NCBI GenBank assembly: GCA_964573995.1
Contig: CAZNLH010000007.1
Coordinates: 24,002 to 88,001, forward strand
DNA length: 64,000 bases
Reading direction: 5' to 3'
DNA from: CAZNLH01 sp964573995
GTDB taxonomy: Bacteria; Gemmatimonadota; CAZMKB01; CAZNLH01
The notes beneath the pieces are model-generated. The model was given only the letters and a program-made list of their open reading frames with translations. It ran no database searches and was not told where the DNA came from. Numbering within the stretch: the first letter of the stretch is position 1; the number at the start of each line of letters is the position of its first letter. Shown in pieces: positions 35,127 through 42,151 of this stretch. A program made the position numbers and the translations under genes.

Positions 35127-35363
35127 TCAACCGCCGCTAACCGGGGGGAAGAAGGCGATCTCGTCGCCATTGCCCACGATACGATCTACGCCGGAAATCT
35201 TGAGGTTGACCGCCACCTTCAGGACATCGAGGCGCTCGAGAAGGGGGGCGAATTCCGGCTCACGTCGTATCAGGTCGATCAGCGGGAGGGGGGAGGGCAC
35301 GGGTATCTCCACTTCCCGCCTCCCCATCCACTCGGCGCACCCAGCGAAAAATAGGACCTTCAT
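35127..35363 (-). CDS. moaD: MoaD, molybdopterin synthase small subunit
   Basis: 78 residues from the ATG at 35363 (MKVLFFAGCAEWMGRREVEI), after GGAAAGGCGG. It is a ubiquitin-like sulfur carrier ending in PPVSGG; the C-terminal Gly-Gly receives the thiocarboxylate. No MoaE is visible in this window. It is the first gene after the riboswitch-like leader and attenuator. An in-frame ATG eight codons upstream lacks a good ribosome site. Confidence 0.88.
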   Translation of the reverse strand: MKVLFFAGCAEWMGRREVEIPVPSPLPLIDLIRREPEFAPLLERLDVLKVAVNLKISGVDRIVGNGDEIAFFPPVSGG

Positions 35364-35383
35364 GTCCGCCTTTCCACTCCAAG

Positions 35384-35422
35384 ACAATAAAATACCGGGC
35401 CCTCAGACTTGAAAAGGCCCGG
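35384..35422 (-). terminator. Intrinsic terminator/attenuator before moaD
   Basis: Minus strand: CCGGGCC - 14-base loop - GGCCCGG (arms 35416-35422 and 35395-35401), a perfect 7-bp GC stem, followed by TATTTTATTG. It lies between the structured leader and the moaD ribosome site, where a riboswitch expression platform belongs. Confidence 0.6.
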
Positions 35423-35435
35423 CCGATCTCTTCCC

Positions 35436-35572
35436 GGCGTCTCCTCTCCTTTCCAAGTCAGCCCGCCATCTTAACGCGGGCATCGGGAGGCCGGGGACTT
35501 TCATCCCCGACCCTTTCGGCCGAATTGCCGTAATCACAGCCGTGACATTAGGCAACCAGGCTCGGAGGGACG
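35436..35572 (-). ncRNA. Candidate Moco/Tuco-type riboswitch leader of the molybdenum operon
   Basis: On the minus strand the leader begins CCCTCCGAGCCTGGTTGCC and closes with GGAAAGGAGAGG, so CTCC and GGAG can form an outer stem. Inside are TTGCC/GGCAA, a hairpin GGTCGGGGA/TCCCCGGCC and GCCCGC/GCGGGC. The CTCCGAGCC start resembles, from memory, molybdenum-cofactor riboswitches. A sigma-70 promoter lies directly upstream, and a terminator followed by moaD, mobA, moaA and a molybdate transporter lies downstream. Class assignment needs a covariance search. Confidence 0.55.
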
Positions 35573-35584
35573 ATTTACGAGATG

Positions 35585-35613
35585 AAAATAACAGGGTCCA
35601 AAAGCGATGTCAA
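35585..35613 (-). promoter_or_regulatory. Sigma-70 promoter of the molybdenum operon
   Basis: Minus strand TTGACA (35608-35613), 17-base spacer, TATTTT (35585-35590). Transcription would start near 35578, a few bases before the CTCCGAGCC leader. Perfect -35 box and ideal spacing. Confidence 0.6.
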
Positions 35614-35779
35614 TGAGAAGGGCGAAAAAAAACGTTGACCTTCCCACGGATCGAATTAATTTTCTTGTACAGATTCATCGTGGAAAAACAGCGAAAGGAG
35701 GTGGATGACAAAAGGCTTCCACGGTACGAGCCGCTACACGGGAGTTTTTTTGGTCCATTACCCACGAAAGGAGTTTCGC

Positions 35780-36025
35780 ATGATGAGGACATTCTTCGTA
35801 TTGATGATCGCAGCAGTCATGAGTTTCTCGCTGATCGGATGCAAGGGAAAGCAATCCACTCCTCAATCCCGTAAACCCGCGGAGACCCAGGCGCCGGCCG
35901 AAGGGACGGCCCAGCAACCTGAGGGCTCCATGACCAAGCCCGAGAATAAGGGTATGATGCAGCAAGACACGACGGCCGAAAAAAGTGTCGAGCACCCGGT
36001 TGGCTCCGGCACCAAGACCAAGTAG
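35780..36025 (+). CDS. Small lipoprotein, function unknown
   Basis: 81 residues. MMRTFFVLMIAAVMSFSLIG ends at a lipobox LIGC, so it is exported and acylated at Cys. The mature part is short, hydrophilic and Pro/Gln/Lys-rich with no domain (QAPAEGTAQQPEG). The ATG at 35780 has AAAGGAG six bases before it. A second start at 35705 in the same frame has AAAGGAGG only three bases away and would add 25 residues before the signal peptide; I judge it unlikely. TTGACC at 35635 may be the -35 of its promoter. Confidence 0.7.
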   Translation: MMRTFFVLMIAAVMSFSLIGCKGKQSTPQSRKPAETQAPAEGTAQQPEGSMTKPENKGMMQQDTTAEKSVEHPVGSGTKTK

Positions 36026-36110
36026 CCGCCCCTTGTTAGCACGTCCCATACCTCCTCGGGAGTCAAGATGGGGCTCTTTTCCTGATTCATAAGAGATCGC
36101 TGATCAGCCA

Positions 36111-36153
36111 GAGGTGGAGACTATCAGGTCTGTTACTGGTAGGTCTCCACCTC
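36111..36153 (+). repeat. Perfect 11-bp inverted repeat between lipoprotein and glycosyltransferase genes
   Basis: GAGGTGGAGAC (36111-36121) and GTCTCCACCTC (36143-36153) pair perfectly around a 21-base loop, followed by GCGCTTT. It may end the lipoprotein transcript. It also lies in an open frame upstream of the glycosyltransferase that encodes a hydrophobic stretch, so its role is uncertain. The rest of 36026-36204 shows no feature. Confidence 0.55.
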
Positions 36154-36204
36154 GCGCTTTACCATATATCCAAGAGTTTCTCCTACGGAACTGATCTGTC
36201 GGGC

Positions 36205-37524
36205 ATGCCGGTCCTCCCACTGGTCTCGCTCGAACTCATTGCCGGAATTATATATCTATGGCCGGCCATGGGACTCGCCGGACATTCGGCTGGAGGGACA
36301 AGTCTCCTGTGGATCATAACCGTGGGCTCTATCCTGCGGCTGATGATGCTGCCCTCGACGCCCATCCTGGAAGACGACTATTATCGATACCTCTGGGACG
36401 GGGGGGTTGTGGCGGCAGGGGAGAATCCTTACCGCTACCCCCCCGAAGATATCCTTGCCCCCTCAGATTACAACGCGAAGGTCCCGCCATCCCTGGATCG
36501 CCTGGCCCTGGAATCCGGGCCTATCCTGGAGCGCATCAACCATCCCCGACTGCGGACAATCTACCCGCCCGTGGCGCAGGCCGCTTTCGCCCTGGCCCAT
36601 CTGATCTCACCGTGGAGCATCCTTTCATGGCGCCTTATCCTCACCATACTCGACATGCTGACCTTCGGCCTCCTGATCATGATCCTCCATCGCATCAAGC
36701 GGCCTCTCGCGCTATCGGCTGTCTATTGGTGGAACCCGTTGTTGATCAAGGAGATATACAACTCATGTCACATGGATGTCATCGTCTTGCCCCTCATCTT
36801 ATTAGCGGTATTACTTGCAGCCCGTAGGCGGTACTCGTGGTCTGCGGCGACGCTCGCGCTCGCCACCGCGGTGAAGATATGGCCGGTGGTGCTGTTGCCG
36901 CTGCTCCTTCGCCCGGTTCTCAGGGATAGAAGGCAACTCGCCACCGCCCTGTTGACTTTTTTCCTGCCGCTGTTCCTTCTCTTCATGCCGGTTCTCCAGG
37001 CAGGAATGGCTCGCGCATCAGGCTTCGCAGCCTACGGAGAGTATTGGGAGATGAACGACGCACTGTTCATGCTCTTCTCATGGCTTGTTCAACCCCTAAC
37101 ACGCGCAATCGGCGTAACGGTGGGGAGAGAAGGGCTCGTGACCCGCTTCATGGTAAGCGGGCTCCTCGTGGCGTGGACCATCAAGATCACATTTCGCGAG
37201 GGGGCGCTCGACCTTTCCGAACTGTGCCGGCGAGCACTTCTCGTCATCTCGGCACTTTTCCTCCTCAGTCCCACCCAGTTTCCATGGTACTACGTCTGGG
37301 TCGCGCCGTTCCTGGCGATTTACCCCCGTCGTTCATTGCTCCTGCTCAACATCCTCTTGCCGATATATTACCTTCGATTCCACTTCCAGGTGCTCGGCCG
37401 CGTTGACACCTTCGACACCGGAGTCGTCTGGCTGGAATATGTTCCGGTTTGGATACTGCTGTTCCTCGAATGGCGCTCCGGGCGGTCGACGGTCGGGCCT
37501 CAAGGGCCCGGAGGGACGGCCTGA
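36205..37524 (+). CDS. Polytopic GT-C type glycosyltransferase (mannosyltransferase-like)
   Basis: 439 residues, about ten transmembrane segments. PSTPILEDDYYRYLWDGGVV, then GENPYRYPPE, is the typical first-loop acidic motif of GT-C enzymes that use polyprenyl-phosphate sugars. FFLPLFLLFMPVL and a Pro/Phe-rich QFPWYYVWVAPF follow. It should add a sugar on the periplasmic side. The ATG at 36205 is the only ordinary start, but the frame stays open upstream and encodes LLLVGLHLALYHISKSF, which looks like a missing first helix; no ATG, GTG or TTG precedes it. The following GT2 may supply its polyprenyl-phosphate sugar. Confidence 0.75.
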   Translation: MPVLPLVSLELIAGIIYLWPAMGLAGHSAGGTSLLWIITVGSILRLMMLPSTPILEDDYYRYLWDGGVVAAGENPYRYPPEDILAPSDYNAKVPPSLDRLALESGPILERINHPRLRTIYPPVAQAAFALAHLISPWSILSWRLILTILDMLTFGLLIMILHRIKRPLALSAVYWWNPLLIKEIYNSCHMDVIVLPLILLAVLLAARRRYSWSAATLALATAVKIWPVVLLPLLLRPVLRDRRQLATALLTFFLPLFLLFMPVLQAGMARASGFAAYGEYWEMNDALFMLFSWLVQPLTRAIGVTVGREGLVTRFMVSGLLVAWTIKITFREGALDLSELCRRALLVISALFLLSPTQFPWYYVWVAPFLAIYPRRSLLLLNILLPIYYLRFHFQVLGRVDTFDTGVVWLEYVPVWILLFLEWRSGRSTVGPQGPGGTA

Positions 37525-37525
37525 G

Positions 37526-38227
37526 ATGAGGGGAGGATCGAGAATAGCCGTCATCGTGCCGGCCCTTGACGAAGAGGAAGCGATCGGGCTGGTCATGGCG
37601 GCCATCCCGGCATGGGTGGACCAGGTGGTCGTAGTGGACAACGGGTCTACGGACGGGACCGCGGAGGTGGCGGAATCCCACGGAGCGATGGTCGTTCGCG
37701 AGGACCGGCGAGGATACGGAGCCGCCTGTCTCAAGGGTATGGAATCCCTGGATCGTCCAGACGTGGTGATCTTCCTGGACGCCGATTTCAGCGAAGAGCC
37801 AGGGGAGGCGGACCTGCTGGTCGACCCGATAATCCGGGGGGATGCGGACCTGGTCATCGGCTCCCGGGTGCTCGGAAGCCGCGAGCCCGGCGCCCTGCCC
37901 CTGCAGGCCCGCCTTGGAAACCGGCTCGCCTGCATCCTAATGCGCCTGTTCTGGAATGTCCGGTACACGGACCTTGGCCCCTTCCGAGCCATTCGCTATA
38001 CCTCGTTGAAGTCACTCTCCATGGAGGACATGGACTTCGGCTGGACGGTAGAAATGCAGATAAAGGCCGCACTCAAGGGGTTGAGAGTGATGGAGACCCC
38101 GGTGAGATATAGGAGGCGCATTGGCAGGTCGAAGATTTCCGGTACGATCCGTGGTGCACTGGCTGCGGGCGCAAAGATACTGTCCACCATCTTCAAAGCG
38201 GCGATCGAGAACCGCAATGAATCTTAG
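37526..38227 (+). CDS. Family 2 glycosyltransferase (polyprenyl-phosphate sugar synthase-like)
   Basis: 233 residues from the ATG two bases after the preceding stop (CTGAGATGAGG). GT-A signatures: AVIVPALDEEEAIGLVM, VVVDNGSTDGTAEVAESHG, VIFLDADFSEEPGEADLL and, later, DLGPFRAIRY. Related enzymes move glucose or mannose to polyprenyl phosphate or to glucosylglycerate. No C-terminal membrane helices are present. Coupled to the GT-C gene, so it may make its donor. Confidence 0.85.
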   Translation: MRGGSRIAVIVPALDEEEAIGLVMAAIPAWVDQVVVVDNGSTDGTAEVAESHGAMVVREDRRGYGAACLKGMESLDRPDVVIFLDADFSEEPGEADLLVDPIIRGDADLVIGSRVLGSREPGALPLQARLGNRLACILMRLFWNVRYTDLGPFRAIRYTSLKSLSMEDMDFGWTVEMQIKAALKGLRVMETPVRYRRRIGRSKISGTIRGALAAGAKILSTIFKAAIENRNES

Positions 38228-38678
38228 TGAGCCTGCTCATAAGTTAGGTGGCGTCATCGAACTTACAAAACGCAGCACTTATAGACATCCAAAATGCCCA
38301 TTTCATCATGAGACAAGGACTCCATCTACCGCCGGGATGAAAGTTCTGTTCCAAAACTTCCATCCTTTTTATAATATTAGAGGGGGCTCATCTCCCGATT
38401 CGTTGATGTAAAGGAGGCGTAGAACTTGAGATCGCGCCCTCGTTGGGATAGTGATGAGAATGGATTCCTGCCTTCGCTGGAATGACGAAAGGATGGCATG
38501 ATCGAGCAACGATACAATGCGCCCCGAAGGCCAGACAAGCCCTACCCGGTCACCCCGACTGGATTGGAGATGAACCCATGAGGAAGGCTACGTCCCCGGC
38601 AACGGGAGACAGGCCGGAGCATGTAGAACAACAATCCCTGGGACGCCGCGCTGGAAGCGCCCTGTAAACCTGAAGAGC
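38228..38678. repeat. 451-base non-coding stretch with one copy of a dispersed repeat
   Basis: No convincing gene; a 61-codon ORF inside has no family features. From 38464 to 38577 the sequence aligns without gaps to 59590-59703, with 72 of 114 bases matching by hand count, mostly C/T and G/A differences, identical ends (ATTCCTGCCT and TTGGAGA-GAACC) and equal length. The part before it (38228-38460) is AT-richer and holds nothing recognisable. Confidence 0.5.
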
Positions 38679-39389
38679 ATGTCGAACGGCATACCGAACA
38701 AGAAGTTGAGTGTCTCCATAGTCCTCCCCGCCTATAACGAGGAGGACAACATAGGAAAGATACTAGAGCGGGCCAAGAGTGTGCTGGTATGCCTTCACGC
38801 CGATCATGAGATCATCGTTGTGAACGACGGGAGCACCGACCGAACGGCGGACAAGGTCCGGGAACTAATTGCCAGGGACCCCGCTATCCGCCTCATAGGT
38901 CACACCTTCAACCTCGGCTACGGTGCCGCCCTCAAAGACGGGCTCAGGGCGGCATCCAAGGACATGGTCTTTTTTACAGATTCTGACCTCCAATTCGACC
39001 TCTCGGAAATAGAAAAACTCCTCGTATGGATCGACAGGTACCCCATTGTAATCGGCTACAGGGATGTGAGGAGAGATCCCATGCTCCGCCGAGTCATGGC
39101 CTGGGGGTGGGGCACCCTGATTAGATTTCTCTTCAAACTCAACGTCAGGGACATAGATTGTGCCTTCAAACTCTTCCGAAGACGGGTGTTTGATGAGATC
39201 TCGATCGACTCCATAGGTGCGTTCGTCAACAGCGAAATCCTGATCCGTGCCCAAAAGGAGGGTTTTGCGATCAAGGAACTTCCCGTGGCGCACTACCCCC
39301 GCGAACTCGGCGTACCCAGCGGCGCCAAGCCGAAGATCATTCTCCGGGCCTTCCGGGAGATGATCAAACTCTACAAGGAACTCAAGTAG
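38679..39389 (+). CDS. Family 2 glycosyltransferase (dolichol-phosphate mannosyltransferase-like)
   Basis: 236 residues. SIVLPAYNEEDNIGKILERA, IIVVNDGSTDRTADKV, FNLGYGAALKDGLRAA, FFTDSDLQFDLSEIEKL and DIDCAFKLFRRRVF are the usual GT2 blocks. It lacks membrane helices at the C-terminus. Likely makes a polyprenyl-linked sugar for the envelope glycan assembled by its neighbours. It is separated from the upstream GT2 by the repeat-bearing spacer and sits 11 bases before the GT4 gene. Confidence 0.87.
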   Translation: MSNGIPNKKLSVSIVLPAYNEEDNIGKILERAKSVLVCLHADHEIIVVNDGSTDRTADKVRELIARDPAIRLIGHTFNLGYGAALKDGLRAASKDMVFFTDSDLQFDLSEIEKLLVWIDRYPIVIGYRDVRRDPMLRRVMAWGWGTLIRFLFKLNVRDIDCAFKLFRRRVFDEISIDSIGAFVNSEILIRAQKEGFAIKELPVAHYPRELGVPSGAKPKIILRAFREMIKLYKELK

Positions 39390-39400
39390 GTGGCTTTCTC

Positions 39401-40630
39401 TTGAGCGAGCGAACAGCGGAAAAGCGCACCATCGGGATGGTCGCCGCCTGTCCCTTTCCCACCAGCCAGGGCTCGCAGGTCCTCATTCGGCACCTCGCCT
39501 TGGAACTGAGCCGTCTCGGGCACACCGTTCACGTGATCGCTTACCCCTTCGGCGACCTTACGCCTGATCCATCCCACTACACGCTCCACCGGATCCCCAA
39601 CCTGATTCCCTACCGGAAATTCGACCCAGGCCCCTCGCTACGAAAACTCCTGCTCGACTTCGCCCTGCTCATCAAGACCGTCTCCGTCTCCCGCAGGGAG
39701 GGCATCGAAGTCCTTTACGGCCACAACTACGAGGGAATCCTCGTCGCATGGGCGGCCGGGATATTGCTCGGCATACCATCTATCCACCACTGCCACAGCC
39801 TCCTAACCGAGGAACTCCCTTCCTACTTCAGGCATCGATCGACAAGGCGCATCGCAGAGGCCTTCGGAGGACTCGTCGACCGGATCACCTCCTTTCTCCC
39901 CGATCACACGATCGCCGTGTCACAGGACATCGTAAATTTCATGAGATCCCGGGGGAGGAAGAAAAACGACATATCCCTGATTCCGCCGGGAATAGTACCG
40001 GAAGAGTGGAAAGAGAAGATGGCCGACGGCGAAGGGGGGCACGCGGGCAGACCTACAGTAGTCTATGCCGGGAACCTTGCCGGTTTTCAGAATATCCCCC
40101 AACTCCTCGAAGCGGTCAAGAGGGCTAAAAATGAAGCCCCAGACCTCACCATCGAGGTGATCACTCCATCCGGGACAGGTGACCTGGCCGATCTCGCCGG
40201 AACACTCGGGATCGAGGCCAACCTCTCCATCGTCAAAACGAACGACTTCGGGGTGATACTACACCTGCTGAGGCGGGCCGACATCGCCTGCTCCATGCGG
40301 ACCATGCAGTCGGGCTTTCCCTTGAAGAACCTAAACTACATGGCCGCGGGATTGCCGGTCGTCTGCTATAGGAGCGGGGCCAAGGGTATCAGCGACGGGG
40401 AGACGGGTATCGTAGTCGATGACAACGACGTGGATGCCTTGAGCAGGGCCATCCTTCGCCTCTTGCAAGACAGGAGGTTGCGCGAGGAGATGGGTGGCAG
40501 GGCGCGGGAGGTCGCCTTCCGGGACTACAACTGGAACGACCTCGCCGTGGTGTTCGAAGATGTCCAGGAGATCGTCATCGAACGAGGGGGGAGGACCAAG
40601 ATCGTATATACAAGCGAGAACAGCAGGTAA
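39401..40630 (+). CDS. Family 4 glycosyltransferase
   Basis: 409 residues, GT-B fold. The N-terminal half has ACPFPTSQGSQVLIRHLALE and GHNYEGILVAWAAGI; the C-terminal donor-binding half has RPTVVYAGNLAGFQNIPQLL, FPLKNLNYMAAGLPVVCY and EEMGGRAREVAFRDYNWNDL. The acceptor is unknown. The start is a TTG (LSERTAEKRTIGMVAAC) with AGGTGG upstream. Last gene of the plus-strand glycan cluster; it faces the minus-strand small-gene operon across 160 bases with no clear terminator. Confidence 0.86.
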   Translation: MSERTAEKRTIGMVAACPFPTSQGSQVLIRHLALELSRLGHTVHVIAYPFGDLTPDPSHYTLHRIPNLIPYRKFDPGPSLRKLLLDFALLIKTVSVSRREGIEVLYGHNYEGILVAWAAGILLGIPSIHHCHSLLTEELPSYFRHRSTRRIAEAFGGLVDRITSFLPDHTIAVSQDIVNFMRSRGRKKNDISLIPPGIVPEEWKEKMADGEGGHAGRPTVVYAGNLAGFQNIPQLLEAVKRAKNEAPDLTIEVITPSGTGDLADLAGTLGIEANLSIVKTNDFGVILHLLRRADIACSMRTMQSGFPLKNLNYMAAGLPVVCYRSGAKGISDGETGIVVDDNDVDALSRAILRLLQDRRLREEMGGRAREVAFRDYNWNDLAVVFEDVQEIVIERGGRTKIVYTSENSR

Positions 40631-40791
40631 CCCTGGGCCAAGACAGCCGGGTCGCTCCTGAGGATCACCGTGGTGACGTCGACCGGAAGACATATTATCG
40701 GACGGCAAGGAAGCAAGATAGAGAGTGGGTGAGTCTGCCTGGCAGGTCGTGCCTATCAGGGAGAAGAGGTCCTCCATGCCTTCATCTATCG

Positions 40792-40995
40792 TCAGCGAGA
40801 AATCCCTTCGATCAACTCCTTGACGGACCTTACATGTCGGACCTCGTCACCCCTGAATCTCGTGAGCAATCGCTTGATATCCCCGTCTTCAAGTTTAGCG
40901 AGATAGTCTTCATATAGATTCAATAGGCCGTTTTCAAAGTCCAGCACGTTCTTGAGGACCTGAACGACGTCCTTCTCAGTATACCTGTCTTTCAT
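40792..40995 (-). CDS. Half-ferritin-like helical protein (second half)
   Basis: 67 residues, predicted as two helices: VVQVLKNVLDFENGLLNLYE, then DIKRLLTRFRGDEVRHVRSV. The second carries ExxH (DEVRH), as in helix D of ferritin/rubrerythrin domains, and the first has a candidate iron-ligand Glu (FEN). A ferritin-like domain needs four helices; the other two seem to be in the overlapping upstream gene. The ATG lies 20 bases inside that gene. No signal peptide. Iron or oxygen chemistry is inferred only from the motif. Confidence 0.6.
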   Translation of the reverse strand: MKDRYTEKDVVQVLKNVLDFENGLLNLYEDYLAKLEDGDIKRLLTRFRGDEVRHVRSVKELIEGISR

Positions 40996-41218
40996 CAGAC
41001 TCCACGGCCTTTTTGAGTTCTCTCAGGGTCTCGAGGTGCTCTCGGGCATCATTCACGATCCGGGTGATAACACGCCTGGCTACTATCTTCTCCCTCTTTG
41101 CCAGGGGGCTTTTTTCGGCAATGCGGATGTATTTTTCGTAGAATACAACGGAATAACTCTCACCCGAATAGTATAGGCAGTGATCGATCATTTCGAGGAG
41201 TTCTTCCCTGCTCAGCAC
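40976..41218 (-). CDS. Half-ferritin-like helical protein (first half)
   Basis: 80 residues, two predicted helices: HCLYYSGESYSVVFYEKYIR and TRIVNDAREHLETLRELKKA. Spacing and acidic/His content resemble helices A and B of a ferritin-like domain (Glu in FYEKY, EH in the second helix), but the exact ExxH is not present here. It overlaps the next gene by 20 bases, so the two products should be made together. Start ATG (LSREELLEMID) with AGGGGAAGAGG upstream. Family not firmly recognised. Confidence 0.58.
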   Translation of the reverse strand: MLSREELLEMIDHCLYYSGESYSVVFYEKYIRIAEKSPLAKREKIVARRVITRIVNDAREHLETLRELKKAVESDERQVY

Positions 41219-41229
41219 CTCTTCCCCTC

Positions 41230-41520
41230 CTATTCCTTATCCCGGGCTGCCACTTGACCCTGGAGGTTCCTCGTCTCCAGGGCATAATTCATCAGGTCCA
41301 TGTGTCTCCTCAGCACCTCTTCGATCGTCGGTGCATCGCTCACGATGACATCCCGCCTTCCGATCCTCATCTCGATGGTGTACGTCGTTCTCCCTCTGCC
41401 GTGTTGCTCCTTCTTCAGGGTAAACGGGTAATATCGCATGCCGGACCTGAAGGCAAGCCGATCAGTGAGGCAAGTCACGCGTTGCTCATTCACCGCCAAT
41501 GCCCCTTGTCGATTATCCAT
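41230..41520 (-). CDS. Small protein of unknown function in the sigma54-linked operon
   Basis: 96 residues from the ATG at 41520 (DNRQGALAVNEQRVTCLTDR) with AGGAGAGAG before it. The middle looks like beta strands (MRYYPFTLKK, TTYTIEMRIGRRDVIV) and the end is helical (TIEEVLRRHMDLMNYALE). No known domain recognised. Cytoplasmic. It lies 11 bases before the first half-ferritin gene. A longer in-frame ORF to 41745 exists but runs through the palindrome and lacks a better start. Confidence 0.6.
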   Translation of the reverse strand: MDNRQGALAVNEQRVTCLTDRLAFRSGMRYYPFTLKKEQHGRGRTTYTIEMRIGRRDVIVSDAPTIEEVLRRHMDLMNYALETRNLQGQVAARDKE

Positions 41521-41565
41521 CTCTCTCCTGTCACTCCCATCGATTACTTTCCCACCGGCCCAGGA

Positions 41566-41595
41566 GGATGGAGGGGCCACACGGCCCCTCCATCC
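41566..41595 (-). repeat. Perfect 13-bp palindromic hairpin
   Basis: GGATGGAGGGGCC - ACAC - GGCCCCTCCATCC. It lies 22 bases after the secreted-protein gene and 46 bases before the next one. There is no T-tract on either side, so it more likely stabilises or processes the mRNA, giving more of the first protein than of the later ones, than terminates it. Confidence 0.7.
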
Positions 41596-41617
41596 TTCCC
41601 ACCGCCGCGGGGCGATC

Positions 41618-41890
41618 TCAGCGAATTCCACCGAGCAACTCCACCACATCGGCCCAGAGCCCCACCAGTGGATCAATCGATTCCGAATCGTTCGCGCGCT
41701 CCATCCTCGATTGAGCCGCCACCATCCCAATACCCGACCCAGCACCCAATGACGAGATCCTCACTGTCTCGCCACCCACACCCGGCATCCCGTGCGGGGG
41801 ATCATCCTTACCATCCGCCAATAGCCAGTTAGGCTGAAGGGCTAATGCAATGATCCAGCCGCCAAAGAGTATCCACTTTCCTAACTTCAT
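41618..41890 (-). CDS. Small secreted protein, first gene downstream of the sigma54-type promoter
   Basis: 90 residues from the ATG at 41890, with a near-perfect AAAGGAGGTGG. MKLGKWILFGGWIIALALQP is a signal peptide, likely cleaved after LLADG or nearby; no lipobox Cys. The mature part of about 60 residues is Gly/Ser-rich (GMPGVGGETVRISSLGAGSG) with a helical end (DPLVGLWADVVELLGG). No homologue recognised. Its leader of about 90 bases starts at an exact -24/-12 promoter. It may be the main output of the neighbouring regulator. Confidence 0.65.
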   Translation of the reverse strand: MKLGKWILFGGWIIALALQPNWLLADGKDDPPHGMPGVGGETVRISSLGAGSGIGMVAAQSRMERANDSESIDPLVGLWADVVELLGGIR

Positions 41891-41991
41891 ACGGTCCACC
41901 TCCTTTATCTTCCTGCTGCTCTGCGTTAATCCACACCCGGCGCCAGGAATATCTCTCAGGAGGCGGTACCGCCGTTCCTGCAATGAACAAG

Positions 41992-42007
41992 GGCAAATAA
42001 CGTGCCA
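41992..42007 (-). promoter_or_regulatory. Sigma54 (-24/-12) promoter
   Basis: Minus strand TGGCAC (42002-42007), GTTAT, TTGC (41993-41996): an exact match to TGGCAC-N5-TTGC with correct spacing. Transcription would begin near 41980, about 90 bases before the secreted-protein start. It lies directly downstream of a gene for a sigma54-type AAA+ activator. Confidence 0.75.
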
Positions 42008-42104
42008 CTGCTCCCTGCACGAGATATGACGTTATAACATCTTGTGGTGCAATTAGTTACTTCTATGATAAATCAAGATGAGATTGTAGATCAGGGGCAG
42101 TATG

Positions 42105-42151
42105 TTGGAATTTTTCCAATATGTAAGCTGGAACTGTTGGAATTATTCCAA
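42105..42151 (-). promoter_or_regulatory. Twin palindromes, probable enhancer (UAS) sites
   Basis: TTGGAATTTTTCCAA (42105-42119) and TTGGAATTATTCCAA (42137-42151) are 15-bp palindromes with the same TTGGAA/TTCCAA arms, centres 32 bp apart (three helical turns). They sit about 100-150 bases upstream of the -24/-12 promoter, the usual place for activator sites. The second overlaps the stop codon of the activator gene. Confidence 0.7.

Noticed and set aside
38464..38577. Group II intron or retron fragment
   Set aside because: The repeat has no domain V-like hairpin and no reverse transcriptase nearby that I can see; kept only as an unnamed repeat.
38482..38667. 61-codon ORF in the glycosyltransferase spacer
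   Set aside because: It runs through a dispersed non-coding repeat and has no recognisable sequence features.
41230..41745. 171-codon form of the 96-aa gene
   Set aside because: The extra 75 codons run through the 13-bp palindrome and the end of the secreted-protein gene; a good ribosome site precedes the internal ATG at 41520.
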